In this document: positions 34,283 through 42,369 of the stretch, piece after piece
Numbering within the stretch: position 1 is the first letter of the stretch
Layout: every line of letters begins with the position of its first letter
Assembly: GCA_048213135.1 (NCBI GenBank)
Contig: PS015010.1
Coordinates: 434,001 to 498,000, forward strand
DNA from: Reclinomonas americana ATCC 50394
Lineage: Eukaryota; Jakobida; Jakobea; Jakobida
Direction: 5' to 3'
Length of the DNA: 64,000 bases
Position numbers and translations under genes: made by a program
Notes under the pieces: model-generated
Databases searched by the model: none
What the model was told of the DNA's origin: nothing
The model's input: only the letters and a program-made list of their open reading frames with translations

Positions 34283-34819
34283 TCAGAATTTATTCTTCCA
34301 CATCATACTCTCCACCGGCCTGTTGGGCTGACCGCTGTATTTAGCATTCTTCTTCTGGTTGTATTTCACTTCGATCTCACCTTCTACGGGGAAGTAGATG
34401 AGCTGACCAATGGGCATGCCCTTATATACCCGTACGGGTTGTTTTACCGATATCTCCAATGTCCAGTTGCCGCAAAAGCCCACATCACCTTTACCGGCTG
34501 TGGCATGAATGTCGATGCCCAGGCGCCCCGTGCTCGATTTACCTTCCAGGAAAGGAACATGCGCATGGGTTTCTGTGTATTCTTCCGTTACGCCCAGGTA
34601 AAATTCGTGGGGCTGCAGTACAATGCCTTCGTCGGGAATGTCGAAATGCTCAATGGTGTTGTGTTTTTTCGCGTCGAGTTCTTTATTTACGTAACGGGCC
34701 AGGTGCGGTCCCAGGTGCACATCGTAACTGTTGCTGCCCAGGCATTCGCGGTCGTATGGCGTTATTTTGATGGTGCCTTTTTCTATTTCTTCGAGTATCC
34801 TTTTATCACTTAAGATCAT
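34283..34819 (-). CDS. dcd: dCTP deaminase
   Basis: A 178-residue enzyme turning dCTP into dUTP. Characteristic segments are GSNSYDVHLGPHLARY (about 28-43), the HVPFLEGKSSTGRLGIDIHATAGKGD stretch (about 86-111, with catalytic Ser/Arg and Glu region) and GMPIGQLIYFPVEGE. A good promoter precedes it at 34871-34902. Confidence 0.94.
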   Translation of the reverse strand: MILSDKRILEEIEKGTIKITPYDRECLGSNSYDVHLGPHLARYVNKELDAKKHNTIEHFDIPDEGIVLQPHEFYLGVTEEYTETHAHVPFLEGKSSTGRLGIDIHATAGKGDVGFCGNWTLEISVKQPVRVYKGMPIGQLIYFPVEGEIEVKYNQKKNAKYSGQPNRPVESMMWKNKF

Positions 34820-34870
34820 GTAAAAAAGTTGATGCGTTACGGGTTAATCGTTTAATTTGTGTAAGGTATG

Positions 34871-34902
34871 CAAATCTAGAATCCCGGGACAAAAATCTCA
34901 AA
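34871..34902 (-). promoter_or_regulatory. Promoter of dcd (TTTG-N20-TAGATTTG)
   Basis: On the minus strand TTTG (34899-34902), a 20-base spacer and TAGATTTG (34871-34878) fit the Bacteroidota promoter consensus. The implied leader is about 45 bases. Confidence 0.65.
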
Positions 34903-34916
34903 TCCATTAAGGGCTT

Positions 34917-35528
34917 ATGCCGCTGGTTTATCAACAAAATATCAACGCCGGAACGAGGCTGGGGGTATGGCATATCGCCGAACCGGAAAATTTTTTCCTG
35001 GAACGGGTGCCCCTGCAGCAATCGATCACGCACCCGCACAAACGGCTGCAGCACCTGGCGGGGCGGTGGTTACTGAAAGAATTGTATCCTGACTTTCCGC
35101 TGGAGCTGATCCGTATTGCCGATACCCGTAAACCATTTTTGGAGAATGAGCCATTTCATTTTTCCATATCGCATTGCGGCGATTACGCTGCTGTTATTGT
35201 AAGCCGTACCAACAGGGTGGGTGTTGATATTGAACAGGTGAAAGAAAAAATAACCAATATCCTGCACAAATTCCTGGTACCGGAAGAACAGTTCCTTTTA
35301 CCGCGGGGCAGCATCACACCAACGGCAACCCTTTGCTGGAGCATCAAGGAAGCGGTATTCAAATGGTATGGTGCCGGGCAGGTCGATTTCAGAGAACACA
35401 TACGTATACACGCTATAGACGAAGAAAAAGGAACGGTAAAAGTCAGTTTTTTGAAAGACGGCGACACCGGCCTTCTTGCCCGTTATATCTTTTTCAACGG
35501 TAACAGCCTCTCCTGGATATTAAGCTGA
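34917..35528 (+). CDS. 4'-phosphopantetheinyl transferase superfamily protein
   Basis: A 203-residue protein of the Sfp/AcpT type. It shows the HFSISHCGDYAAVIVS strand, the magnesium-binding VGVDIEQVKEKI motif (about 100-111) and WSIKEAVFKWYG (about 140-151), which together form the CoA and Mg2+ site. It would load carrier proteins with phosphopantetheine. Its end overlaps the convergent MtfA-like gene by nine bases. Confidence 0.92.
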   Translation: MPLVYQQNINAGTRLGVWHIAEPENFFLERVPLQQSITHPHKRLQHLAGRWLLKELYPDFPLELIRIADTRKPFLENEPFHFSISHCGDYAAVIVSRTNRVGVDIEQVKEKITNILHKFLVPEEQFLLPRGSITPTATLCWSIKEAVFKWYGAGQVDFREHIRIHAIDEEKGTVKVSFLKDGDTGLLARYIFFNGNSLSWILS

Positions 35529-36590
35529 AGTACCCAGCGGATGCTGGTTCAGCACTTCACCCATGGCGGCATATAAGGAAGGATACAGTGCCCGCAACTC
35601 TTCGGGTTTTTCAAAAAAGAGTTCAACGCTCTCCGCCCAGAATTCCTGGAAATTTGTCATGGCATATTCGCTGTACAACCCCGGATCGGTGATCATTTCG
35701 GTATCATACACTTTGTTGCCATGTCCTGAGAAGCCATCAAAATTATCACGGAAGTGGCGGTCGGCGTACTGCTCTACCACGAAGGTCTGGTAATGCAGGG
35801 CGTGGGCCATTTCATGCAGCCCTACATTTTTCCCGTCGGCAGGCGATTGCAATCCCTCTATAAAATGTTTCCACGAAAGATTGATGCGGTGACCCGACAC
35901 ATTGCCTTCCAGGAAACAGATCACAGGCTCCACCCGCATAAACTCCTGCGGGTAAATATGAATTTCATCGAAATGGGGAAGCAGGTATCTTTTCAGTCCG
36001 AAAGTAAGCTGCACCGCTGTGGCGCTGATGAGCAACGGCATTTCCAGGAAGGGCTGGTTTGAATAAATGACGAACACTTTATTATCGATGAACCTGAGCA
36101 TCCGGTTGATGAAACGGGTTTGCCCGGCTTCATCCAGCCGGTTATAATAAGGGAAGTGTTTGGTAAGCGACTGGTGGCAGTATTGTCCCGACAGGTTAAG
36201 GGAAGAACCATGATAGCGATGCCGGGCGATTCTTTCCACTCCGTCATCATCCGGGTACAGTGCGGCGGCACGTGCGCTTCTTTCTTCATCCTCTGCTTCG
36301 CGTTCACGAATGGCGAGCCAGCCAATGATGATAAGAATGATCATGAATGGTAACACCAGTCCCATTCCCGGTGTATACGGCGGGTCTTCAACAAGGGTTG
36401 AATGCGACCGGTCATATACAGCATGGTAGATGCTGTCAATGATGTGGTTTTCGAACTGCGTATCTGCCGGGGTAGTTACACCTTCCCTGTCAATAGTAAA
36501 AGTGGTCACTTCGTTGCCGCCGGAGCTGGTCTTTACCGTTGTGGTCTTATTACTGAGCGAGTAAATATAGTATGTGGTATCGAAGGGCAT
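35520..36590 (-). CDS. MtfA-like (M90) zinc-dependent peptidase
   Basis: A 356-residue protein. A membrane helix lies at about 77-95 (GLVLPFMIILIIIGWLAI); the catalytic domain has the HExxH motif in GLHEMAHALHYQ (about 257-268) and the later Glu region FQEFWAESVELFFEKPEELR, as in MtfA/DgsA-type peptidases. The N-terminal 70 residues are unusual and outside the membrane. It follows the DUF2130 gene by three bases. Confidence 0.88.
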   Translation of the reverse strand: MPFDTTYYIYSLSNKTTTVKTSSGGNEVTTFTIDREGVTTPADTQFENHIIDSIYHAVYDRSHSTLVEDPPYTPGMGLVLPFMIILIIIGWLAIREREAEDEERSARAAALYPDDDGVERIARHRYHGSSLNLSGQYCHQSLTKHFPYYNRLDEAGQTRFINRMLRFIDNKVFVIYSNQPFLEMPLLISATAVQLTFGLKRYLLPHFDEIHIYPQEFMRVEPVICFLEGNVSGHRINLSWKHFIEGLQSPADGKNVGLHEMAHALHYQTFVVEQYADRHFRDNFDGFSGHGNKVYDTEMITDPGLYSEYAMTNFQEFWAESVELFFEKPEELRALYPSLYAAMGEVLNQHPLGTSA

Positions 36591-36593
36591 GGA

Positions 36594-37868
36594 CTACGAA
36601 TCAATCTCCTCCACATCTCCTCCGTCGAGTAACGGTATATCACCGATAGAGGCGCCTGCAATACCTTTTACAGATCCGTACATACCGCTGGTGCTGAGTA
36701 ATACTTTTTCGAGTTGTTTTTCCCTTTCTTTCCAGAGCTTTTCCATTTGTATCCTTTCCTTGCTGATGGACTGTTTCAGCGACATGAATCCTTCCACAAT
36801 GGCTTCCATCTGCCCGCGGAATTCGTTGCCGGTCAGGTAATCATACAGCATCTGCATTTTATCGCCTTTATTCTCCTGGCTGCGCTGCACATCGTGTATA
36901 CGGAGGATGTTGCTGCGTACAAGATGCGACACGCCCGCCACTTCATTAAAACTGCATATGAGGATACCATCCTTTTCCCCGAAGCGTTCCATGTCCTTTG
37001 GAAAGGTCTGTGTTACCAGTATGGCTACGTCGGCACCACGGTTACGCATATCCGCTTTCAGTTTGTCTACCCAGCTGTTGTTCCAGCCCTTGGTGCGTTT
37101 GGATTCATAAATAATGCGGCCGCACTCTATACCCGCAGTGTTGCGCACCACCTGTATACAGTCGGCACCTTCCACGCCTTTGCCCACTTCTTCAATCAGA
37201 TCAAAGGGGAAATGTTCCCGCAGTATCTCTTCCAGTAACAGTTCCTGTACTTCGCCCTGGCGCTGCATGGAGCTTTGCTCGGCCTTGCGTTTCATTTCAT
37301 CGGCCAGTTTTTTCTGGTCGTCCAGCTGTTTTTCCAGTTCTTTCAGTTTCAGCTGGAATTCGGTTTCCTTCAGGGCATTGCGTTCCTGTTCCTGTCCGCG
37401 TATCTGTTCGGTGAGGCTATTGCGTTCTTCCTGCAGTTTCTTCTGCAGCTGGATTTCCATTTCGGCTTCTTTGTTCTTCAGTTCCTGTTCCTTTTGGAGA
37501 AACTCCAGTTCTTTCCGGCGAGCCTCTTTTAGCTTTTCCTCATTGTCCTGGTTGTTCTTCTGCAGCAGTACCAGTTTATTTTCAAAGTCGGCGGCAATAC
37601 TTTTAGTGAGTTGTTCCTGCAGTTCAGATGATATTTTCAGTTTCTCCTGCTGTAGCCGCTGGGCGAATATTTCATTCTCCTTTTTCCTTTTCTCTTCAAA
37701 CAGCGCCTGTTCTTCTTCCAGTTTCTTTTTTTCGGTTTCCACCTGTTGTAATGAGGACTGGAGTTTTTCGCGGTATTGCTGCTGGTATTTCTGTTCCAGG
37801 TCCGCAGCAATTACATTCTCCACATCGAACTGGTGGCCGCAGTTGGGGCATTTAATATGATTGGGCAT
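36594..37868 (-). CDS. DUF2130 protein with zinc ribbon and long coiled coil
   Basis: A 424-residue protein: N-terminal half zinc ribbon (KCPNCGHQFDVENV), a long Glu/Lys/Gln coiled coil (about 25-215), then the DUF2130 domain (about 215-390, with GADCIQVVRN, CGRIIYESKRTKGW and DVAILVTQTFPKD), whose Glu-Ser-Lys core resembles a restriction-endonuclease-like fold; that resemblance is inference. The long minus-strand coiled coil makes Ser/Phe-rich false frames on the other strand. Function unknown. Confidence 0.9.
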   Translation of the reverse strand: MPNHIKCPNCGHQFDVENVIAADLEQKYQQQYREKLQSSLQQVETEKKKLEEEQALFEEKRKKENEIFAQRLQQEKLKISSELQEQLTKSIAADFENKLVLLQKNNQDNEEKLKEARRKELEFLQKEQELKNKEAEMEIQLQKKLQEERNSLTEQIRGQEQERNALKETEFQLKLKELEKQLDDQKKLADEMKRKAEQSSMQRQGEVQELLLEEILREHFPFDLIEEVGKGVEGADCIQVVRNTAGIECGRIIYESKRTKGWNNSWVDKLKADMRNRGADVAILVTQTFPKDMERFGEKDGILICSFNEVAGVSHLVRSNILRIHDVQRSQENKGDKMQMLYDYLTGNEFRGQMEAIVEGFMSLKQSISKERIQMEKLWKEREKQLEKVLLSTSGMYGSVKGIAGASIGDIPLLDGGDVEEIDS

Positions 37869-37931
37869 CGCCTGTTATTTTATTGATGACAAGATAAAAC
37901 AAACCCCTGTGATTAACAGGGGCGGGGCATT

Positions 37932-37963
37932 AAAAAAGCCGTTCTTTCCAGAACAGCTTTTTT
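37932..37963 (-). terminator. Terminator of tRNA-Leu(GAG)
   Basis: The stem pairs AAAAAAGC and GTTCT with AGAAC and GCTTTTTT, with one C-A mismatch and a TTCC loop. In the minus direction it follows the tRNA by a few bases. Confidence 0.8.
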
Positions 37964-37966
37964 ATG

Positions 37967-38050
37967 TGCGGCAAAGGAGATTCGAACTCCCACGCCCTTT
38001 CGAGCGCTACCACCTCAAGGTAGTGCGTCTACCAATTTCGCCATCGCCGC
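37967..38050 (-). tRNA. tRNA-Leu, anticodon GAG
   Basis: An 84-base class II tRNA. The acceptor arms GCGGCGA and TTGCCGC pair, the anticodon stem CTACC/GGTAG holds the loop TTGAGGT (anticodon GAG), a long variable arm follows, and the T arm contains GTTCGAATC. CCA is not encoded. Confidence 0.96.
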
Positions 38051-38091
38051 ATTTTGAGGGAGCAAATTTAGGGAATAGTTTTCAAACGGGA

Positions 38092-39246
38092 TCATTTTTT
38101 CAGCACGATCCGGAATGTAGTGCCCTTGCCGGGTTCGCTCTGTTTTACGAAAAGTTCGCCCTTATGGTATTGTTCTATAATGCGTTTGCTGAGCGAAAGC
38201 CCCAGTCCCCAGCCTCTTTTTTTGGTGGTAAAACCGGGTTTGAACACTTTGCTGATATTATTTTTGTGGATGCCCTTGCCGGTATCGGCCACATCAATGA
38301 TCACCGCGGCGGATTCATTCCTGATGGTAACGCCAATACTGCCTTTACCTTCCATGGCGTCGAGGGCGTTCTTGAGCAGGTTCTCTATCACCCAGTCAAA
38401 TAAAGGACCGTTGATCATGGCGGGAATGTCCGTTTCGCCGTTGCTGTTGATGGAGAAACTCACTTTATCGGTAGCCCGGCGTTTGATATAAGTGACCATA
38501 TGCTCCACCTGTTCCAGGATGTTCTTTTCTTCCAATTGCGGTATACTTCCGATCTTGCCAAAACGGTCACTCACCAGTTTCAGCCTGTCCACGTCCTTGA
38601 CCATTTCCGTAACAATCTTTTCATTCTCCGGCATTTCTTTCAACAGTTCCACCCATCCCTGCAGGGAGGACAGGGGTGTGCCCAGCTGGTGAGCGGTTTC
38701 CTTGGCCATGCCGGCCCATACCTGGTTTTGCGTGGATTTATTGCGGGTGCTGATGGCGATGAGTGTGATGATGATGAACAACGCCACAATCACCAGCTGA
38801 ACAATAGGGTAGTAACGTACCTCCTGCAGCAACTGCGATTCACCGTAATAATATTTATTGATCAGCAACGGTTCTTTGCTCACTTCAACGATGATAGGTT
38901 CATGCTGTTTTTTGAACTCGGCAACTTTTCTTTTCAGGTAGTTGCTGTCCTTTTTCATTTTTATGGTGTCCAGGTTGAGGGGTTCACCCGAGGGAATATC
39001 ATTTTCGTTGGTTTCAATAATGGGGATGTCTTTGTTTTCAGAAGCGATGAGCGTGGTAAGGTTGATAGAGGCTCCGCTGGTATCGGCCGCCCTGGTCTTG
39101 AGTGCTTCCACCCAGGTGTTCACTTTACGCCGTTCATCTTCCTTGATCTTTCCCGCCAGGTAATTGGAATAAAAAATGGTACCGGTAACAATGGCAATAG
39201 CTACCAGTGCCAGTCCTGTACGCCAGTTGAAGAGTTGTGGAAACAT
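38092..39246 (-). CDS. Sensor histidine kinase
   Basis: A 384-residue membrane kinase. Two membrane helices (about 10-28 and 145-165) bracket an external domain of about 115 residues. The phospho-acceptor region is KETAHQLGTPLSSLQGWVEL (His near 185) and the ATP-binding domain has NLLKNALDAM, DTGKGI and GWGLGLSLSKRI. The HQLGTPL form of the H-box is common in Bacteroidota. No response regulator is adjacent, so its partner is encoded elsewhere. Confidence 0.93.
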   Translation of the reverse strand: MFPQLFNWRTGLALVAIAIVTGTIFYSNYLAGKIKEDERRKVNTWVEALKTRAADTSGASINLTTLIASENKDIPIIETNENDIPSGEPLNLDTIKMKKDSNYLKRKVAEFKKQHEPIIVEVSKEPLLINKYYYGESQLLQEVRYYPIVQLVIVALFIIITLIAISTRNKSTQNQVWAGMAKETAHQLGTPLSSLQGWVELLKEMPENEKIVTEMVKDVDRLKLVSDRFGKIGSIPQLEEKNILEQVEHMVTYIKRRATDKVSFSINSNGETDIPAMINGPLFDWVIENLLKNALDAMEGKGSIGVTIRNESAAVIIDVADTGKGIHKNNISKVFKPGFTTKKRGWGLGLSLSKRIIEQYHKGELFVKQSEPGKGTTFRIVLKK

Positions 39247-39495
39247 GATTAAAAGTAATGACTAATTGCGAATTGTGTATGACATACCATTTGAGAGAGT
39301 ATTTCAAATCGAATATATTTCCCACAAAACACGAAGAGCACTAAGTATACATTCTGCCAGGCAACTCTTTGTGGCCTTAGCTGCTTGGCGGGAGGGCTTA
39401 TCCGCTTGAGGCCTTGTAGGAGGATATACAATTAATGATTATATTGACGTGATTTCCCGCGCTGTTTATCCGCGGAACCTAATCCAGCAATCATA

Positions 39496-41700
39496 ATGCA
39501 GCTTAATTATAAAGCCATATTCGATGTGAGCCCTTCCGCCAAACTGATCCTGGCGCCCGATGCACCCTTCTTTACCATCCTGGATGCCAACCAGGCCTAT
39601 CTCGATGCCACGCATACCATAAAGGAAGAGATCATTGGCAAAGGACTGTTCGTTGTTTTTCCACCCAATCCTTTCGACAGCTACTCCGGCGAAAGGAGCC
39701 TGGCTTCTCTGGAAGCGGCCATTTCCACCAGGAAAACCCACCTGCTGCCTGATTACCGTTATGATATTCCCATACCGGGCACAGACAAGTACGAAGAATG
39801 TTACTGGACCACTACCAATACCCCGGTGCTGGATCAGAATGGGGATATACTGTACCTGGTTCATTCCCCGGCCAACATAACCCGTGAAACCCGCGTCAGG
39901 CATGACCTCATCCTGGCAGAAGAAAGAGCAAGGCTCGCCATCGAATCGAATGAACTGGGCACTTTCGACCTTAACCTGGTCACCAATGAAGTGATCACTT
40001 CGCCACGCTTCGCTGAAATATTCGGTATGCATACCGATATGGCCCGCCATCAATATGTAGACGCGATACATCCGGAAGACATGGCCAGCCGCGACCAGGC
40101 GTATAAAGACGCCTTACGCACCGGCAAACTGCAATACCAGGCACGCATTACGCGACCCGATAAAGTACAAAGGAGGATAAAAGTGGAAGGCCGTGTATTG
40201 TTTGACGAGGACAAAAAAGCGATACGTGTTATCGGCATGCTTAAAGACAATACCCGGGAACATGAGGCGAGGGAACAGGAAAGCAAACTGGTGGCACTGG
40301 TAGATAACAGCGTTGACCTGATGTCTATTTTGCAGATGGATGGAACGAATGCCTACATCAACCAGGCCGGTATGGACCTGCTGGGTTTTGATAATATAGA
40401 ACAGGTAAAAGCCACACCTATTTCGGACCTGCATAGTCCTGAAGATTTTGCCCAGGTGGAAAACGAAGTGCTGCCTTCCGTGATGAAAGAGGGACGCTGG
40501 GCGGGTAATATGCTGGTGCGGCATTTAAAGACAGGGGAGATTTTCCCTGTGCAGAACAACTGTATCCGCATCGATGATCCGCTTAGCGGCGAACCCATTG
40601 CCGTAGGTGCGGTGATGCGTGACCTGCGCCCCGAGATCAACGCGAAACTGGCCCTGGCCAAAAGTGAATACCTGCTCAAAACGATCACCACAGCGGCACC
40701 TACAGCCCTCTGGAAGTCGGGCCCTGAAGGAGAAATAGAATATGTGAACCAAACCTGGCTCGACTGGACCGGTTCATCGTTTGAAGAGAGTAAATCCGGC
40801 TGGCTGAATTTTATTGAGGAGGAAGACAGGGAGGTTACTATTGATGCATTCACCCGCAGCATAGTATCACGTACCGATTATAACGCGGAGTTCAGGATAC
40901 GGCATGCTGATGGAACCCTGCACTGGTGTGTGGCCAATGGTAAGCCGCAGTATAATGAGCATGGTGTTTTCATGGGTTTTGTGGGCGCCTGTATCGATAT
41001 TACCGAACAAAAAAAATTACAGCAGTTAAAGGATGACTTCTTCGCCATAGCCAGCCACGAACTGAAAACACCGGTAACCAGCATCAAGGCCTTTAACCAG
41101 GTAATAGAAAAAATGCTGCAGTCGAAAAACCTGGAAGCGGAAGCCGCTTTCGCGAAAAAAGTCGACAACCAGCTGAATAAACTTATTGGGCTGATCAGCG
41201 ACCTGCTGGATACCACCAAGATCAATACCGGTAAACTCCAGTTCAATAACAGTGTCTTTTCCATTGATATACTTCTGAGTGAAGTGATCAACGACCTGCA
41301 ATACACCATCACTTCCCATCAACTGGTAACTGACCTGCAGGGCGAAGGAAAAGTATATGCCGATAAGGAACGGATCGAACAGGTGCTTTCCAACATCATC
41401 ATCAATGCCGTAAAATACTCGCCGCAGTCAAACGAAGTGCATATCGAATCTGTTGTGGAAGGCGATCATTTTTATATACATGTGAAGGATTCGGGCATTG
41501 GCATCCCGGAAGAAAGCATCGATAAAGTATTTGACCAGTTTTACCGTGTCACGCATGCGCACCAGCATACCATACCCGGACTGGGGCTGGGGCTTTACAT
41601 CTCATCGGAGATCATCAGGCGGCAGAACGGGAAAATCTCAGCGAGGAATAACGATGGACAGGGAACAGTGTTCAGCATCATGCTGCCACTGTATACCTGA
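39496..41700 (+). CDS. Cytoplasmic multi-PAS sensor histidine kinase
   Basis: A 734-residue protein without membrane helices. Four PAS-like domains follow one another (about 8-125, 145-255, 262-380 and 387-500; the last ends GACIDITEQKKL). The H-box is FFAIASHELKTPVTSIKAF (His near 520), followed by an ATPase domain with NIIINAVKYSPQ, DSGIGI and GLGLGLYISSEII. It senses an internal signal such as redox state or a ligand. Its stop directly abuts that of the convergent receiver protein gene. Confidence 0.94.
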   Translation: MQLNYKAIFDVSPSAKLILAPDAPFFTILDANQAYLDATHTIKEEIIGKGLFVVFPPNPFDSYSGERSLASLEAAISTRKTHLLPDYRYDIPIPGTDKYEECYWTTTNTPVLDQNGDILYLVHSPANITRETRVRHDLILAEERARLAIESNELGTFDLNLVTNEVITSPRFAEIFGMHTDMARHQYVDAIHPEDMASRDQAYKDALRTGKLQYQARITRPDKVQRRIKVEGRVLFDEDKKAIRVIGMLKDNTREHEAREQESKLVALVDNSVDLMSILQMDGTNAYINQAGMDLLGFDNIEQVKATPISDLHSPEDFAQVENEVLPSVMKEGRWAGNMLVRHLKTGEIFPVQNNCIRIDDPLSGEPIAVGAVMRDLRPEINAKLALAKSEYLLKTITTAAPTALWKSGPEGEIEYVNQTWLDWTGSSFEESKSGWLNFIEEEDREVTIDAFTRSIVSRTDYNAEFRIRHADGTLHWCVANGKPQYNEHGVFMGFVGACIDITEQKKLQQLKDDFFAIASHELKTPVTSIKAFNQVIEKMLQSKNLEAEAAFAKKVDNQLNKLIGLISDLLDTTKINTGKLQFNNSVFSIDILLSEVINDLQYTITSHQLVTDLQGEGKVYADKERIEQVLSNIIINAVKYSPQSNEVHIESVVEGDHFYIHVKDSGIGIPEESIDKVFDQFYRVTHAHQHTIPGLGLGLYISSEIIRRQNGKISARNNDGQGTVFSIMLPLYT

Positions 41701-42060
41701 TCAGGAACCGGAAGCCGTCATTACCATGTTTTCCAGTTCGGCTACATCAAAAGGTTTTTTGAGCAGGTAATCGGCACCGGCTTTTTTGGCGAGTTCGGAG
41801 GCTTCTGTGTTGGCGGTAAAGAAGATAACGGGGATGTTTTTGTATTCCGACTGTTTAATGATCTGTATCGCTTTTACGCCACCTATATCGGGCAGCCAGT
41901 TGTCCATCAGTATGGCGGAAGGGTTACATTCGGCGATATCAGCCAGCACATCATTGCAATTACTTTTACAGATCACTTCAAATCCTTTCATGCGGATGAT
42001 GATGGAGCATATTTCCAGTATATCCACATCATCGTCATAAATAAGAATGGACTTGGGCAT
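41701..42060 (-). CDS. Stand-alone receiver-domain response regulator
   Basis: A 119-residue single CheY-like receiver. ATG at 42060 (MPKSILIYDDDVDIL) is chosen over an upstream Met of poor context. The acidic pair (DDD), the phospho-acceptor Asp in AILMDNWLPDIGG, the FFTAN Thr and the KKPF Lys are all present, so it should be active. It has no output domain and likely relays phosphate or acts on a protein partner. It is convergent with the PAS kinase, which is its likely kinase. Confidence 0.92.
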   Translation of the reverse strand: MPKSILIYDDDVDILEICSIIIRMKGFEVICKSNCNDVLADIAECNPSAILMDNWLPDIGGVKAIQIIKQSEYKNIPVIFFTANTEASELAKKAGADYLLKKPFDVAELENMVMTASGS

Positions 42061-42369
42061 CCTGTTTTTTCTTAAAGATAAGAATAAGACAGGAAGTAAC
42101 TGCAGCACGATTGCTGAATACGGTTTTATTTTTTGCTGCAATTCCTGCGCCGGGCCTAAAGCTTCTACCTGGATGTTGTACCTGGCATTACCTGGCCCTG
42201 CTTTGTATTGAACTTACAAATTCAGAATAATAAAGCTATCCATGAATTTGCCACTCCGGCTTAAAGGTAATTGAGGGTTTTCAATCATTACGATTGAAAA
42301 CCCTTGGAGAGAAAACCCCATAACCCAAAACTGCGAGGTAAGTATTTTCAAAATAACACCCGGGAAAGA
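42061..42369. other. Intergenic region at the left edge of the AT-rich block
   Basis: A 309-base stretch with no gene. It holds the 13-base perfect inverted repeat at 42274-42304 and marks the point where base composition seems to shift toward A+T. Confidence 0.7.
42274..42304. repeat. Perfect 13-base inverted repeat with 5-base loop
   Basis: AGGGTTTTCAATC (42274-42286), loop ATTAC, GATTGAAAACCCT (42292-42304). No T-run follows on either side, so it is not a standard terminator. Confidence 0.9.

Noticed and set aside
37114-37860. Plus-strand frame of 248 codons rich in Ser, Phe and Cys
   Set aside because: It is the reverse of the Glu/Lys/Gln coiled coil of the DUF2130 protein; the low complexity is explained by that.
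37905-37923. CCCCTG/CAGGGG hairpin before the DUF2130 gene as a terminator or riboswitch
   Set aside because: It lacks a T-run and is too short for a riboswitch; the tRNA already has a good terminator just upstream of it.
42357-42364. ACCCGGGA as a left attachment site matching the tRNA-Leu(UAA) end at 51693
   Set aside because: Only eight bases match, a length expected by chance, and no integrase gene is present.
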